A stretch of 64,000 nt of DNA from NCBI GenBank assembly GCA_963846885.1, contig CAWJXS010000019.1, positions 1-64,000 on the forward strand. Direction: 5' to 3'. The notes under the pieces are model-generated. The model searched no databases and was not told where the DNA came from. It saw only the letters and a list, made by a program, of their open reading frames with translations. Made by a program: the position numbers and the translations under genes. The stretch is from RPQJ01 sp963846885. Its GTDB lineage: Bacteria > Pseudomonadota > Gammaproteobacteria > Steroidobacterales > Steroidobacteraceae. Shown here piece after piece: positions 1-9,761 of this stretch (position 1 is its first letter; every line of letters starts with the position of its first letter).

Positions 1-578
1 AGTACGTCGCCATCGTCGGCGAGTCGGGCGTCGGCAAGTCGACGCTGCTCAACCTGATCGCGGGCCTTGATGTCCCGGACGGCGGACAGCTGCTGCTGGA
101 AGGCCGCGACCTGGCGCAGCTGGACGACGCGGCCCGCACGCTGGTCCGGCGTACCCGCATGGGGTTCGTGTTCCAGGCGTTCCACCTGCTGCCGCACCTG
201 AGCGTCGCGCGCAACGTCGCGCTGCCGCTGGCGCTGAACGGGCAGGCCGGTCGCGCGGTGGACGAGCGCGTGCACGAACTGCTCGAGGCCGTGGGGCTCG
301 CGGACCGCGCCCGCAGCCTGCCGCGCGAGCTGTCGGGCGGCGAGTCGCAGCGCGTGGCCGTGGCGCGCGCGCTGGCGCACCGGCCCGCGCTGGTGCTGGC
401 GGACGAGCCGACCGGCAACCTCGATCCCGACAATGCCGCGGTCATCCTCGAAGTGCTGCGCGCGCAGGTGAAGCGCGACAACGCGGCCGGCATCCTGGTG
501 ACCCACTCGGCCGCCGCCGCGGCGTCGACCGACCGCGTCTACGAACTCAGTCGCGCCGGCCTGAACCTCCGCGCATGA
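1..578 (+). CDS. ABC transporter ATP-binding protein (5' partial)
   Basis: This is the nucleotide-binding subunit of an ABC exporter of the LolD/MacB-like (FtsX-partner) class, which powers the permease encoded next to it at the cytoplasmic face of the membrane. The window starts inside the gene; the reading frame begins at base 3. Visible in order are the Walker A motif GESGVGKST, a Q-loop (FVFQAFHLLPHLS), the ABC signature LSGGESQRVAVARAL, Walker B with the following acidic residue (LVLADEPTGNLD) and the switch histidine in VTHS. Only the first few residues seem to be missing. Its stop codon overlaps the start of the permease gene (ATGA), so the two are co-translated. The partner genes suggest the AttE-like role of an AttEFGH-type system; the cargo is unknown. 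Confidence 0.92.
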   Translation, partial: YVAIVGESGVGKSTLLNLIAGLDVPDGGQLLLEGRDLAQLDDAARTLVRRTRMGFVFQAFHLLPHLSVARNVALPLALNGQAGRAVDERVHELLEAVGLADRARSLPRELSGGESQRVAVARALAHRPALVLADEPTGNLDPDNAAVILEVLRAQVKRDNAAGILVTHSAAAAASTDRVYELSRAGLNLRA

Positions 579-3143
579 GCGCCACCGCGCAGCGCAGGCT
601 CGCAGGCCTGGCGGGTGACTGGCGTGCCCGCGCGTCGCTGCTCGATGCGGCGGCCTTCGGGCCGCTGCGCCAGGCGCCGGGACGCACGCTGCTGGCCATC
701 GTTGCGATCGCGCTCGGTGTCGCGCTGGGCTTTTCGGTCTACCTGATCAACCGCGTGGCGGCCGACGAAGTGCAGGGCGCGTCGCGCTCGCTGTTCGGGC
801 TCGCCGATCTCTCGGTCAAGGCGCCGGGCGCGGGCTTCGACGAGGCGCTGTTCCCGCAACTGGCGCGCGATTCCCGGCATCGCCGCCGCCAGTCCGGTGG
901 TCGAGGTGCAGGCCCGGCTGCCGGGCCGGGACCGCAACCTGAAGCTGATCGGCATCGACCCGTTCCGCGCCTGGCAGATGCAACCGGCGCTGGCGGGCCT
1001 TGGCGGCACGACCGCGCGCGCCGGACAAGGCCTGCTGGCGGAGAACTCGCTCTGGCTCAGCCCGGCCGCGGCGCAGCTGCTTGAGCTGCAGGTGGGCGAC
1101 ACGCTGGACGTGCAGGTCGCGCTCGACCGGGTCAGCTTCCGCATCGCGGGCCTGCTGCCGCCCGGCATGTACCGACAGCCGGTGGGCATGCTCGACATCG
1201 CCGAGGCGCAATGGCGCCTGCAGCGCGTCGGGCGTCTCGATCGCGTGGACCTGCGGCTGCAGCCACAGGCCGATCGCGCGGCGGTGCGGGAGGCGATCGC
1301 GCAGTTGCTGCCACCGGGGGTCGACGTGGTCACGCCGGGCGAGGCGACCGACGACGCTGTCCGCCTGACGCGCGCCTATCGCTCCAACCTCACGGCGCTC
1401 GCGCTGGTGGCGTTGTTCACCGGCGCCTTCCTCGTCTACGCCACGCAGTCGCTGGCCGTGGCTCGCCGCCGCCGCGAGATCGCACTGCTGCACGCGATGG
1501 GCATGACCGTGCGCGAGCAGCTGCTGGCCTCGCTGCTGTCGGGGGTCATCGTCGGTACCCTCGGCGCGGTGCTGGGGGTGGTGCTCGGCGCCGTGGTCGC
1601 GCGCGCGGGGCTCGCCGCGTTCGGAGCCGACCTCGGTGCAGGCTATTTCCGCGGCGTCGCGCCGCAACTCGACGTCAGCGCCCTGGAATACGGCGTGTTC
1701 CTGCTGCTCGGCATCGGCGCGGCACTGGTCGCCACCTACGGCCCGGCGCGCGAAGCCGCCTCGGTGCCGGCGGCGGCCGCATTGAAGGCGGGCGACGAGG
1801 CGCCGCTCGCCGTGCGCACGCACGATCGCGTCGCGATGCTGTTCCTGGCGGCTGCCGGCGTGGCCCTGCTGCTGCCGCCGCTCGACGGCATCGCGTTGCC
1901 GGGCTACGTCGCCATCGCCTGCCTGCTGCTCGGCGCGGTGTTCCTGACGCCGGGCATCGCCGCCTGGGTGTTCGCGCGCCTGCGGCCCGAGGGCCCGGCG
2001 TGGCGCCAGGTGGCGGTGGCGCAACTGCGCGGCACGGCGCGGCGCGCGACGGTCAGCATCGCCGCAGTGCTGGTGAGCTTCAGCCTGATGGTCGCGATGG
2101 CGATCATGGTGTTCTCGTTCCGCATGTCGCTCGAGGCGTGGATGGAGCGGATCCTGCCGGCGGACATCTACGTCCGCGCGGGCTCCGCCGCGCCGGGGGC
2201 GTATCTCGATCCGCAGGCCCAGGCGGCGATTGCGGCGCTGCCCGAGGTCGAGCGCGTGGACTTCGTCAAGTTCATCGACGTGGTGCTGCCGGGCGAGCGG
2301 CTGCCGCTCACGATCATCGCGCGGCCGATCGACGACGCGACGGCCGACCGCATCCTGCCGGTCCGGCGCGCGACCACGGCCGCTGCGCCGCGGGGCGCGA
2401 TTCCGGTGTGGGCGTCCGAGGCGGCGCTCGACCTGCGCGGCTTCGACGTCGGCACGGAGTTCGATCTGCCGCTCGGCGGCAAGATCGTGCGTGCCACCGT
2501 GCGTGGCCTGTGGCGTGACTACGAGCGGCCGGGCGGCTCGATCGTGATGGACCGGCAGGCCTTCATCGCGCTGACTGGCGAGCGCAATGCGACGACCGCG
2601 GCGATCTGGCTGCGGCCCGGCGTCGACCAGGAGACTTTCAGCAACCGGCTGCGCGACGCGATCGCGCGCGATGGCGACTACGACATCGCCGCGCCGGCCA
2701 CGATCCGCAAGCTGTCGCTGGCGCTGTTCGACCGTACCTTTGCCGTCACCTACCTGCTGGAGGCCGTGGCCGTGCTGATCGGGCTGTTCGGCATCAGTGC
2801 CAGCACCAGCTCGCAGGTGCTCGCGCGGCGCGGCGAGTTCGGCATGCTGCGGCACCTGGGCGTCACGCGCCGGGAGATCGGCAAGATGCTGGCGTTCGAG
2901 GGCGCGGCGCTGGGCGCGATCGGCGTGGCAGCAGGGCTGGTCGTCGGTGCGCTGGTCAGCGTGATCCTGATCTTCGTCGTCAACCGGCAGTCGTTCCACT
3001 GGACCATGGACGTGCACGTGCCCTGGGGCCTGCTGGCGCTGCTGAGCGGCGTGCTGATCGCCGCGGCCGCCGTCACCGCGGCGGTCAGCGGCCGGCGCGC
3101 GATGGGCGACGACGTGGTGCGCGCGGTCAAGGAGGACTGGTGA
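575..3143 (+). CDS. FtsX-like ABC transporter permease (frameshift near 870)
   Basis: This is a long permease of the FtsX/MacB-like class with two FtsX domains, the membrane partner of the upstream ATPase. The N-terminal part reads from 575 with a first membrane segment (LLAIVAIALGVALGFSVYL). At about 870 the frame shifts: after ...LARD the sequence resumes as PGIAAASPVVEVQ in another frame, explained by one extra base. The remainder is open to 3143, with a mid-protein four-helix FtsX block, a second periplasmic domain and a C-terminal FtsX block ending VVRAVKEDW. Total length near 855 residues is normal for double-FtsX permeases of this type. The stop codon overlaps the next start (TGATG), so ATPase, permease and secreted protein form one operon. 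I think the frameshift is an assembly error because everything downstream is well conserved. Confidence 0.85.
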
Positions 3144-4287
3144 TGCGCGCATCGGCTCGCTCTCCCGCTTCAGCGGGAGAGGGTTGGGGTGAGGGTCTCC
3201 TGCTCCTGTTGCTGTCGTGCCTGCTCGTCGTCACGACCTCCGTTGCGCAAGCCCAGGTCGCGTACCCGCCCGTTGTTCCCGGCGCTCGAACTGCAGTTCC
3301 CGCGCGACGAGGGCAGTCATCCGGACTTCCGCATCGAGTGGTGGTACGTGACCGGCTGGATCGACGCCACCGACAGCAAGGTGCGCGCGCCGCGCGGGTT
3401 CCAGGTCACGTTCTTCCGCGTCCGCACGGGTCTCGCGACCGAAAACCCCAGTGGCTTCGCGCCGCGCCAGGTGCTGTTTGCGCACGCCGCGCTCGCGGAT
3501 CCTGCGCAGGGCAAGCTGCGTCACGCGCAGCGCAGCGCCCGCGTCGGCTTCGGCCTGGCGTATGCGCATGAAGGAAACCTGGACGTGCAGCTGGACGACT
3601 GGTCGCTGCGGCAATCGCAGCCGGGGCGTTACGTCACGAGCGTGCACGGCGAGGACTTCGGCCTGGAGCTGACGCTCGAGGCGACGCAACCGCCGCTGCT
3701 GCAGGGCGACGGCGGCTTCAGTCGCAAGGGCCCGTCGCCGCGGGCCGCGAGCTACTACTACAGCCTGCCGCAACTCGCGGTCAGCGGCACGATCACGGTG
3801 GATGGACGGCCGCAGGCCGTCACGGGCCAGGCGTGGTTCGATCACGAGTGGTCCAGCGACTACGTCGATCCGCAGGCGCAGGGCTGGGACTGGCTCGGCG
3901 TCAACATGCACGACGGCGGCGCACTGATGGCGTTCCGCATGCACGACGCGAACGGTGGCGAGCGCTGGGCCAGCGCGAAGCTGCGCTCCCCGGGCGCGAC
4001 TCCGGCAGAAGCCACTCATGGTCCGGACCAGGTCGAGTGGACTCCGCTGGCTACGTGGCGCTCGCCGCGCACGGGTGTCGTTTACCCGATCCGCTGGCGT
4101 GTGCAGGTGGGCGATCGCCGCTACGCTGGTCGAGCCGCTGCTGGAGGATGCCGAACTCGATTCACGGCCCTCGACCGGCATCCTGTACTGGGAAGGGCCG
4201 ATCCGGCTGCTGGACGAAGCGAGCGGCGCGGAACTCGGCCGCGGCTATCTCGAGCTTACCGGGTACGGCGGGAAGCTGGATCTATAG
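3143..4287 (+). CDS. Secreted AttH/CrtC-like lipocalin-domain protein (two frameshifts)
   Basis: This belongs to the hydroxyneurosporene synthase (CrtC)/AttH lipocalin-like family, which is commonly encoded after an ABC ATPase and FtsX permease. The core contains the family's RIEWWYVTGW motif near the N-terminus, FDHEWSS in the middle and ILYWEGP near the end. The start at 3143 overlaps the permease stop. The predicted export signal (GLLLLLLSCLLVVTTSVAQA) is preceded by residues encoded by a copy of the palindromic repeat. Two frameshifts must be bridged, near 3280 (after YPPVVPG, resuming ALELQFPRDEG) and near 4125 (resuming ATLVEPLLEDAEL); the corrected protein is about 380 residues, as expected. 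In the Att-like context it is probably an exported or periplasmic ligand-binding protein and not a carotenoid enzyme, since no carotenoid genes are nearby. Confidence 0.8.
3160..3197. repeat. REP-like palindrome, copy 1 (inside coding N-terminus)
   Basis: An 9-base inverted repeat CTCTCCCGC/GCGGGAGAG with loop TTCA is followed by GGGTTGGGGTGAGGGTC. It belongs to a family seen at seven places between 3 and 18 kb. Here it lies inside the start of the AttH/CrtC-like gene and encodes part of the region before the signal peptide (translated SPASAGE). Confidence 0.85.
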
Positions 4288-4322
4288 GGGAGTTCTGATC
4301 CAATGGGGTTCATGCCGCGCCC

Positions 4323-5708
4323 CTAGAGCCAGTACGCCCAGAGGTGCGCGAGCCACTCCTGGCCCCTCACGACGACCGAGCGGTGCCGCCACGTCTCGAG
4401 CGTGATCTGTTCGGACAGTGCGAGATCGCGCTGGAACGCGTCGCGCATGTGGTCACCAAACTCCGTGCCCAGCACGATGGCGTTGACCTCCTGGTTGTGC
4501 AGGAAGCTGCGCCAGTCGAGGTTGGTCGAGCCGACCGTCGACCAGACGCCATCGATCACCGCGGTCTTCGAGTGCATCAACGCGTCACGACGCTCGAAGA
4601 TCTTCACGCCGTCGCGCAAGACCTCGTCGTAGTAGTAGCGCCCGGCGTGAAACACCAGCATCGAATCGGTCTTGCTGGGCACCACCAGCCGAACGTCGAC
4701 GCCGCGTGTCGCCGCTGCCTTGAGCGAGGCCAGCAACTGCGGGTCCGGGACGAAATAGGCATTGGTGAGCCAGACCTCAGTCTCGGCGCTGTTGATCGCG
4801 GAGAGCAGCGTTACGTATATCAGGCTGAAAGCATCGTCGGGCGAGCTGCCGATCGCGCGCACTATCTCATTGCCCTGAGGCTGCGGTGGCGGGAAGAAGT
4901 TGCGGGGCGCCAGCGGCTCACCTTTCTGCTCCTGCCAGGTTGCCAGGAACAGCTTCTGGAATTCCGCAACCACCGGGCCGTCGACTTGCAGGTCGGTATC
5001 GCGCCACGGCAGCTTCCCGGCGGTGCCCGCCGAAGGCCTTCGAGGGGACGAGCCACCCGAATACACGCTGCTGATGTTGATGCCACCGAGGAACGCGGTC
5101 TTGCCATCGATGATCAAGAGCTTGCGGTGATCGCGCTGATTCACGTCCCAACCCGCTTGCGCTGTCGCTGGGTTGACCGGGTTGAACTCCAGGGTGCGGA
5201 TGCCGCCGTCGCGCAGGCGCTGAAAGAACTCTGTCGGCGTGCCAAGCGTGCCAACGCTGTCGTAGATCAGGTTTACCTGTACGCCCTGGCGCTGCTTATC
5301 GAGCAGGGCACTCGCGAAGCGCCGGCCGACCTCGTCATCCTCGAGGATGTAGGTTTCCATGTTGATGTGGTCGCGAGCCGCCAGGATGGCCGTAAACATC
5401 GCCCGATAGGTATCCGGACCGTCCTCGAGCAGAATCACTCGATTGCCGGTCAGCAGGGGGCTGTCCGACACTGCCTGTTCCAGCGCAAGATGCCGGTCGA
5501 AAATGTTGGTCTCGTCGGCGCCGCGCTCGATCCCCTTCAGGATTGCGCGGCTACGGGCCGGCGAGAGAGGCCCCTGCGCATTGTCGACCTGCGTCGGCGT
5601 GGTTGCTGGCGTCATGTCCGGCACGACCCGCGGCAGTGAGCTGCAGGCGGCCGTCAGCATCAGACACAACGCCACGAGACAACCCGCGAATCGTATCGAC
5701 TTCGACAT
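4323..5708 (-). CDS. Phospholipase D-family lipoprotein (cardiolipin-synthase-like)
   Basis: This protein has two complete HKD motifs, the catalytic signature of the phospholipase D superfamily. The first is about residues 194-202 (DHRKLLIIDG) and the second about 379-387 (MHSKTAVIDG). It starts with a lipoprotein signal whose lipobox is LTAAC, so it is probably tethered in the cell envelope with the catalytic domain in the periplasm, unlike the membrane-spanning housekeeping cardiolipin synthases. About 461 residues is normal for the periplasmic PLD/ClsC-like group. The ATG at 5708 was preferred over an in-frame TTG nine bases upstream; neither has a strong ribosome binding site. It converges with the AttH-like gene and stands alone. 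It probably hydrolyses or exchanges phospholipid head groups; the substrate cannot be read from sequence. Confidence 0.88.
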   Translation of the reverse strand: MSKSIRFAGCLVALCLMLTAACSSLPRVVPDMTPATTPTQVDNAQGPLSPARSRAILKGIERGADETNIFDRHLALEQAVSDSPLLTGNRVILLEDGPDTYRAMFTAILAARDHINMETYILEDDEVGRRFASALLDKQRQGVQVNLIYDSVGTLGTPTEFFQRLRDGGIRTLEFNPVNPATAQAGWDVNQRDHRKLLIIDGKTAFLGGINISSVYSGGSSPRRPSAGTAGKLPWRDTDLQVDGPVVAEFQKLFLATWQEQKGEPLAPRNFFPPPQPQGNEIVRAIGSSPDDAFSLIYVTLLSAINSAETEVWLTNAYFVPDPQLLASLKAAATRGVDVRLVVPSKTDSMLVFHAGRYYYDEVLRDGVKIFERRDALMHSKTAVIDGVWSTVGSTNLDWRSFLHNQEVNAIVLGTEFGDHMRDAFQRDLALSEQITLETWRHRSVVVRGQEWLAHLWAYWL

Positions 5709-5969
5709 GTCGCTCAAGATCGCGCATCTCGCGGCTCCCGTCTGTGCGGCGCAGCGCCGAGCTACCGTGGGCGGCGGGCTCGCTATCGGTGCGCTACCGA
5801 ACAGAGCCTGTCGCCAGGATGCGTATTCTTTTCCCCATTGTTCGCCCCCGATTACCCTCGGGCAGTCGCCGCGCGGGGCATGAATGAACAGCGCGGCCGG
5901 CGAGCGTAACGGCCGGAACAGTTTGTCAGCCTGCCGGACTATCGGCAGGGTGTCGCAAGGGGAGTGAAC

Positions 5970-6191
5970 ATGAATTCCGTCAAGATATCAGCCATCGTCC
6001 TGATCGTTGCCGGTGTGCTTGGACTCGCCTACGGCGGATTCAGTTACACGAAGGAGACGCACGACATCAAGATGGGGCCGATTGAGATGTCTGTGAAGGA
6101 AAAAGAGAGGATCAATGTTCCAGTCTGGGCCGGCGTGGGCGCGATTGCCATTGGCGCCGCACTGCTGCTGCTGGGCGGCAGGAAGTCCTAG
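5970..6191 (+). CDS. DUF3185-family small inner-membrane protein
   Basis: This 73-residue protein has two hydrophobic helices, roughly residues 6-24 (ISAIVLIVAGVLGLAYGGF) and 50-68, joined by a charged loop containing the run DIKMGPIEMSVKEKERI, which resembles DUF3185 members. It ends in a basic GGRKS tail. The ATG is preceded by AAGGGGAG at a suitable distance, so I chose it over an in-frame GTG two codons upstream. It is followed within 40 bases by a palindromic repeat and has no operon partner. No function is established for the family; members are small membrane proteins often found singly. Confidence 0.8.
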   Translation: MNSVKISAIVLIVAGVLGLAYGGFSYTKETHDIKMGPIEMSVKEKERINVPVWAGVGAIAIGAALLLLGGRKS

Positions 6192-6228
6192 GGGAGATCT
6201 GGTCCAGGGGGTTTCATGGCGCGATCGA

Positions 6229-6251
6229 CCTCCTCCCGCAAGCGGGAGAGG
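6229..6251. repeat. REP-like palindrome, copy 2
   Basis: CCTCCTCCCGC AA GCGGGAGAGG lies between the convergent DUF3185 gene and the metallopeptidase gene. It matches the palindromic core of the other copies, with one base different and without the GTGAGGG tail. Its position between converging genes would fit a transcription or mRNA-stability role, as for REP elements, but this is inference. Confidence 0.8.
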
Positions 6252-6254
6252 TGA

Positions 6255-7106
6255 CTAAAGATCGCGGGCGTTGAAGGTATCGCAGGCGTTCGGGTCGCCC
6301 GAATTCATCCCGGTCATCAGCCAGCGCATGCGCTGCTCGGAGGTGCCGTGCGTGAAGGCATCAGGCACGATGCGGCCCTGTGACGCGCGCTGCAGGCGGT
6401 CGTCGCCGATGGCGGAGGCGGCGCGCATGCCTTCCTCGATGTCCTGCTGCGTGATCTGCAGGCGCTGCGCGGCGTCCCGCGCCCAGACGCCGGCGTAGCA
6501 GTCGGCCTGCAGTTCCAGCATCACCGAATACTGGTTGGCCTCGGCCTTGCTGCCCGCGCGCTGCTGCGCCTGCCGCACCTTGTCCGCGGTGCCGGTCAGG
6601 TGCTGCACGTGGTGTCCGACTTCGTGGGCAATGACGTAGGCCTGCGCGAAGTCGCCCGGCGCGCCGAACTTCTGCTCGAGTTCGCGGAAGAACGTCAGGT
6701 CGATGTAGACCTTCTGGTCCAGCGGACAGTAGAACGGGCCCATGGCGGCCTGTCCCGTGCCGCAGCCGGTCGGTGTCATCTCGTTGTACATGACCATGGT
6801 CGGGGCGGGGTAGCGGCCTTCAAACAGCCGGTTCCACGTGACTTCGGTCTCGGCCAGCGTGACGCCGGCGACATCGGCGAGTTCCTTCTCTTCAGCCGAT
6901 TCCTGGTACGGCTGCGGCGACTGCTGCATCTCCACTTCAGGCTGCTTGGTCGCGACCCCGATGAACGGCAGCGGGTTGATGCCGAAGAGGCTCAGCACGA
7001 TCAGGAACAGCACGCCGCCGATGCTGAGCCCGACGCCCTTGCGCACCGGCGACATGCCGCGACGGTCTTCGATGTTCGAACTGCGGTTGCGTCCGCGGAT
7101 ATCCAT
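6255..7106 (-). CDS. YpfJ-like neutral zinc metallopeptidase
   Basis: This is a member of the putative neutral zinc metallopeptidase family (YpfJ/PF04228 type). It begins MDIRGRNRSSNIEDRRG, typical of the family, followed by a membrane helix (VGLSIGGVLFLIVLSLFGI). The HExxH motif appears as VIAHEVGHHVQHLTG, and the downstream ELQADCYAGVWA supplies the likely third zinc ligand. Conserved cysteines flank the active-site region (GCGTGQAAMGPFYCPLD). The start was set at 7106, preceded by AGGGAGA, and not at an ATG 36 bases upstream with no ribosome binding site. The length, 283 residues, is normal. The catalytic domain is probably periplasmic, anchored by the single helix; its substrates are unknown. 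Confidence 0.9.
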   Translation of the reverse strand: MDIRGRNRSSNIEDRRGMSPVRKGVGLSIGGVLFLIVLSLFGINPLPFIGVATKQPEVEMQQSPQPYQESAEEKELADVAGVTLAETEVTWNRLFEGRYPAPTMVMYNEMTPTGCGTGQAAMGPFYCPLDQKVYIDLTFFRELEQKFGAPGDFAQAYVIAHEVGHHVQHLTGTADKVRQAQQRAGSKAEANQYSVMLELQADCYAGVWARDAAQRLQITQQDIEEGMRAASAIGDDRLQRASQGRIVPDAFTHGTSEQRMRWLMTGMNSGDPNACDTFNARDL

Positions 7107-7303
7107 GTGCCGTTCTCCCTGCGATGAGTCCGGATCATGCATGGCCGCGGCGCAGGGTGAAAGTGCCCGCAGCAGTGTCCGCTGTCCGCGGGCGGAAACA
7201 TCAGCTATCGGACCGTGCCGTCAACCGCGTCGCCTACAACATGTAAATCAACATGTTACGTCTAGGGCGAAGGCTGGCAGGAAGCCTGCAAGCGAGCGGC
7301 TGC

Positions 7304-7552
7304 TCACGCGCTGCGCGAATCGGCGGAACCCGCTTCCACCCAGACGCCGTAGCTGCAGCGCAGGACCTGCGAGCCGCTGGCGACGAAATCGCCGTGACGG
7401 TACTCGCCGCTGTTGAACCAGCAGACCGGCTCGCCCGGCACCTGTTGGCGCACCACGTCGGTGTCGAGGTCTTCCTCCTCGGCGATGGGCGAATTGCGGA
7501 GCTCAGGGTCCGGTGCGCCGACCTGGGGAATCGAATGCTGCGCGTGCAACAT
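7304..7552 (-). CDS. DUF1496-like small protein
   Basis: This is an 82-residue protein whose second half (VCWFNSGEYRHGDFV, then LRCSYGVW) matches the CWFNGxxYxxGxxV...LxC pattern of DUF1496 proteins. The two cysteines could form a disulfide. There is no signal peptide in the form read here; the N-terminal 40 residues are acidic and low in complexity. The ATG is preceded by GGGAGA. It stands alone between the metallopeptidase and the aminotransferase, divergent from the latter. Function is unknown. Confidence 0.6.
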   Translation of the reverse strand: MLHAQHSIPQVGAPDPELRNSPIAEEEDLDTDVVRQQVPGEPVCWFNSGEYRHGDFVASGSQVLRCSYGVWVEAGSADSRSA

Positions 7553-7694
7553 GGCCGTTCTCCCGTATCACGCCGAAGACATCATCCGGCAGCCCCATTG
7601 TACGACCCAGCGGCCGCGCGACGCAGTGCCGGAATGTGCGGTGGCGACGCCGGATTAGTGCGTTGCGAGGCGCCGCCGCGGATAGAATGGATCC

Positions 7695-9407
7695 ATGACG
7701 ACGCCATGGTCCTTCGAGTTCCTGCGCTCCCAGATCGTCGGCATCGACTCCGCGTTCGACACGCCGTTCGGCCGGCGGCTGATGGTGTACTGCGATTACA
7801 CCGCGTCGGGTCGCTGCCTCGCCTTCGTCGAGCGCTACCTGCAGAACCTGCAGCGCATCTACGCCAATACGCACACCGAGGATGACCTGACCGGTCGCAG
7901 CATGAGCCGGCTGCTGCACGAGGCCGAGCGCGCGATCAAGGAGTCGGTCAACGCCGGTCCGCAGGGCCGCATCGTCGCCTGCGGCACGGGCGCGACGGGT
8001 GCGATCGACAAGCTGCAGCAGATCCTCGGCGTGTCGCTGCCGCCGGCCACGCGCCGGGTGGTGGGCGAGCAGCTGCGCGAGTTCATGGGCGATGCCAGGT
8101 TCGAGGAGTTCCGGCGGTTCCAGCAGTCGCGGCAGCCGGTCGTGTTCGTCGGCCCGTACGAGCACCACAGCAACGAAGTCACCTGGCGGCAAGGCCTGGC
8201 GACGGTGGTCGAAGTCAACCTGGCCGCCGACGGCGGCGTGGACCTCGCGCACCTCGAGCGCCTGCTGCAGGCGCCGGAGTACCAGGGGCGACTGCGCATC
8301 GGTTCGTTCTCCGCGGCGTCGAACGTCACCGGCATGCGCTCGCCCACGCGCGAGATCGCGCGGCTGCTGCACGCGCACGATGCCTATGCCTGCTTCGATT
8401 ACGCGGCGAGCGCGCCGTACGTCGAGATCGACATGAACCCGCCGCCGGTGGCGGACGGGGGCGACGCGTCCTATGACGCGGTGTTCCTGTCGCCGCACAA
8501 GTTCCTGGGCGGGCCGGGATCCAGCGGCGTGCTGGTGTTCAACGAGCGACTCTACGCGCGCGACCTGCCGCCGAGCGTGGCGGGTGGCGGCACCGTCGAT
8601 TACGTCAGTCCCGACGACCAGGATTTCATCGCCGACGTCGAGGAACGCGAAAAAGCGGGCACGCCCGGCGTGCTGCAGACGATGAAGGCTGCGCTCGCGC
8701 TCGAGCTGAAGGGCAGGATCGGCGTGGCGCGCATCGAGGCGCGCGAGCACGAGCTGCTGCAGCGCGCGCTGCAGCGCTGGTCGGCCGAGGCACGGATCGA
8801 GGTCCTGGGTAATCCGGATCCGTCGCGGCGCATCGGCATCGTCTCGTTCAACCTGCGCGACGTGCGCGGGCGCTACCTGCACCCCAAGTTCGTGACCGTG
8901 CTGCTGAACGACCTGTTCGGGATCCAGTCGCGCGCAGGCTGCTCCTGCGCCGGGCCCTACGGGCACCGCCTGCTCGGCATCGACCAGCCCACCTCCGAGC
9001 GCTACCGCGACTGGGTGCGCAAGGGGTTCCAGGGCATCAAGCCGGGCTGGTGCCGCGTCGGGTTCCACTACGCGATGGACGACGCCGAGGCGGACTACGT
9101 GATCGACGCGGTGCTGTTCGTGGCGCGGCAGGGGCACCGGTTCCTGCCGCTGTACGACTTCGACCCGGCGACCGGGCTCTGGGCGCACCGCACGCACGTG
9201 GAGCGGCACGAGCAGTTCTCGCTCGAGGCCGCGCTGGATTGCAGCGGCTGCGCGCAGCCGCAGATGCCGCTGGCGACGCGGCAGCAGCTGTATGCAACGA
9301 GCATGGCGGAAGCGGCTGCGTGGGCGGCGCGGCTCGGCGAGCCCGTGGCCGCGGCGGTGACGGCGATCGAGACGGAATTCGGCGAGCTGCAGTTTTTCAG
9401 CCGGTAG
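7695..9407 (+). CDS. Class V aminotransferase / cysteine desulfurase-like PLP enzyme
   Basis: This 570-residue protein has a class V aminotransferase fold. The motif CGTGATGAIDKLQQ corresponds to the cofactor-phosphate region, YEHHSNEVTWR carries the conserved histidine that stacks on PLP, DYAASAPY holds the PLP aspartate, and LSPHKFLGGPGSSGVLVF contains the Schiff-base lysine. A cysteine-rich loop (RAGCSCAGPYG) sits where the SufS/NifS-type persulfide cysteine is found, so desulfurase-like chemistry is possible. The N-terminal 40 residues and a C-terminal tail of about 100 residues extend beyond the usual 400-residue core. It is a single gene without Fe-S assembly partners, so I do not call it sufS or iscS. 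Confidence 0.82.
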   Translation: MTTPWSFEFLRSQIVGIDSAFDTPFGRRLMVYCDYTASGRCLAFVERYLQNLQRIYANTHTEDDLTGRSMSRLLHEAERAIKESVNAGPQGRIVACGTGATGAIDKLQQILGVSLPPATRRVVGEQLREFMGDARFEEFRRFQQSRQPVVFVGPYEHHSNEVTWRQGLATVVEVNLAADGGVDLAHLERLLQAPEYQGRLRIGSFSAASNVTGMRSPTREIARLLHAHDAYACFDYAASAPYVEIDMNPPPVADGGDASYDAVFLSPHKFLGGPGSSGVLVFNERLYARDLPPSVAGGGTVDYVSPDDQDFIADVEEREKAGTPGVLQTMKAALALELKGRIGVARIEAREHELLQRALQRWSAEARIEVLGNPDPSRRIGIVSFNLRDVRGRYLHPKFVTVLLNDLFGIQSRAGCSCAGPYGHRLLGIDQPTSERYRDWVRKGFQGIKPGWCRVGFHYAMDDAEADYVIDAVLFVARQGHRFLPLYDFDPATGLWAHRTHVERHEQFSLEAALDCSGCAQPQMPLATRQQLYATSMAEAAAWAARLGEPVAAAVTAIETEFGELQFFSR

Positions 9408-9419
9408 CGGCGGGATACA

Positions 9420-9761
9420 TCAACCCAGTCCCAGCACCAGGCGAAGGCCCTCATCGACATGACGCATGGCCATGGCAGGCAGGGCGCGGACGCGCTGGGT
9501 CAGCAACTGCCGGTCAAGCGTCACGACTTGCGAAACGTTGACGACCGAGGGCTTGCTCAGTCCCGAGTCAGCTTTGCCGAGCCGGACGTTGCCCGGTGCA
9601 TCTGCAATCACCAGATTGGACGTGATCGCCGCGACAATGACGGTCGAAATGCCACTCTGGTTGAACGGGTCAGACTGCAGCACCAGCACGGGCCTGCGAA
9701 ACCCCGGGCCTGAACCGGTCGGCGCGGGCAGTGAGGCCCACCAGACTTCACCACGCTTCAT
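9420..9761 (-). CDS. MazF/PemK-family toxin
   Basis: This 113-residue protein has the CcdB/MazF-like fold signature: MKRGEVWWASLP at the N-terminus, GFRRPVLVLQSDPFN, and the ITSNL strand, followed by LSKPSVVNVSQVVTLDR. Family members cleave RNA in a sequence-specific way and are kept inactive by the cognate antitoxin. The start codon lies within the end of the antitoxin gene (overlap of 14 bases), which is the normal arrangement for translational coupling. It converges with the aminotransferase gene, with stops 10 bases apart. Confidence in the family is high; RNA target specificity cannot be inferred. Confidence 0.9.
   Translation of the reverse strand: MKRGEVWWASLPAPTGSGPGFRRPVLVLQSDPFNQSGISTVIVAAITSNLVIADAPGNVRLGKADSGLSKPSVVNVSQVVTLDRQLLTQRVRALPAMAMRHVDEGLRLVLGLG

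Noticed and set aside
816..3152. Very long antisense open frame (over 700 codons) opposite the permease gene
   Set aside because: It is Arg/His-rich with no domain, and lies exactly antisense to a conserved permease. Long antisense frames are expected in DNA of this GC content.
3143..4287. Carotenoid 1,2-hydratase (CrtC) function
   Set aside because: The fold matches, but the gene is in an ABC exporter operon, has a signal peptide and there are no carotenoid genes nearby, so the AttH-like role is more likely.
7503..9209. Long antisense frame opposite the class V aminotransferase
   Set aside because: Same reasoning: low-complexity Arg/His/Val composition and full overlap with a well-supported gene.
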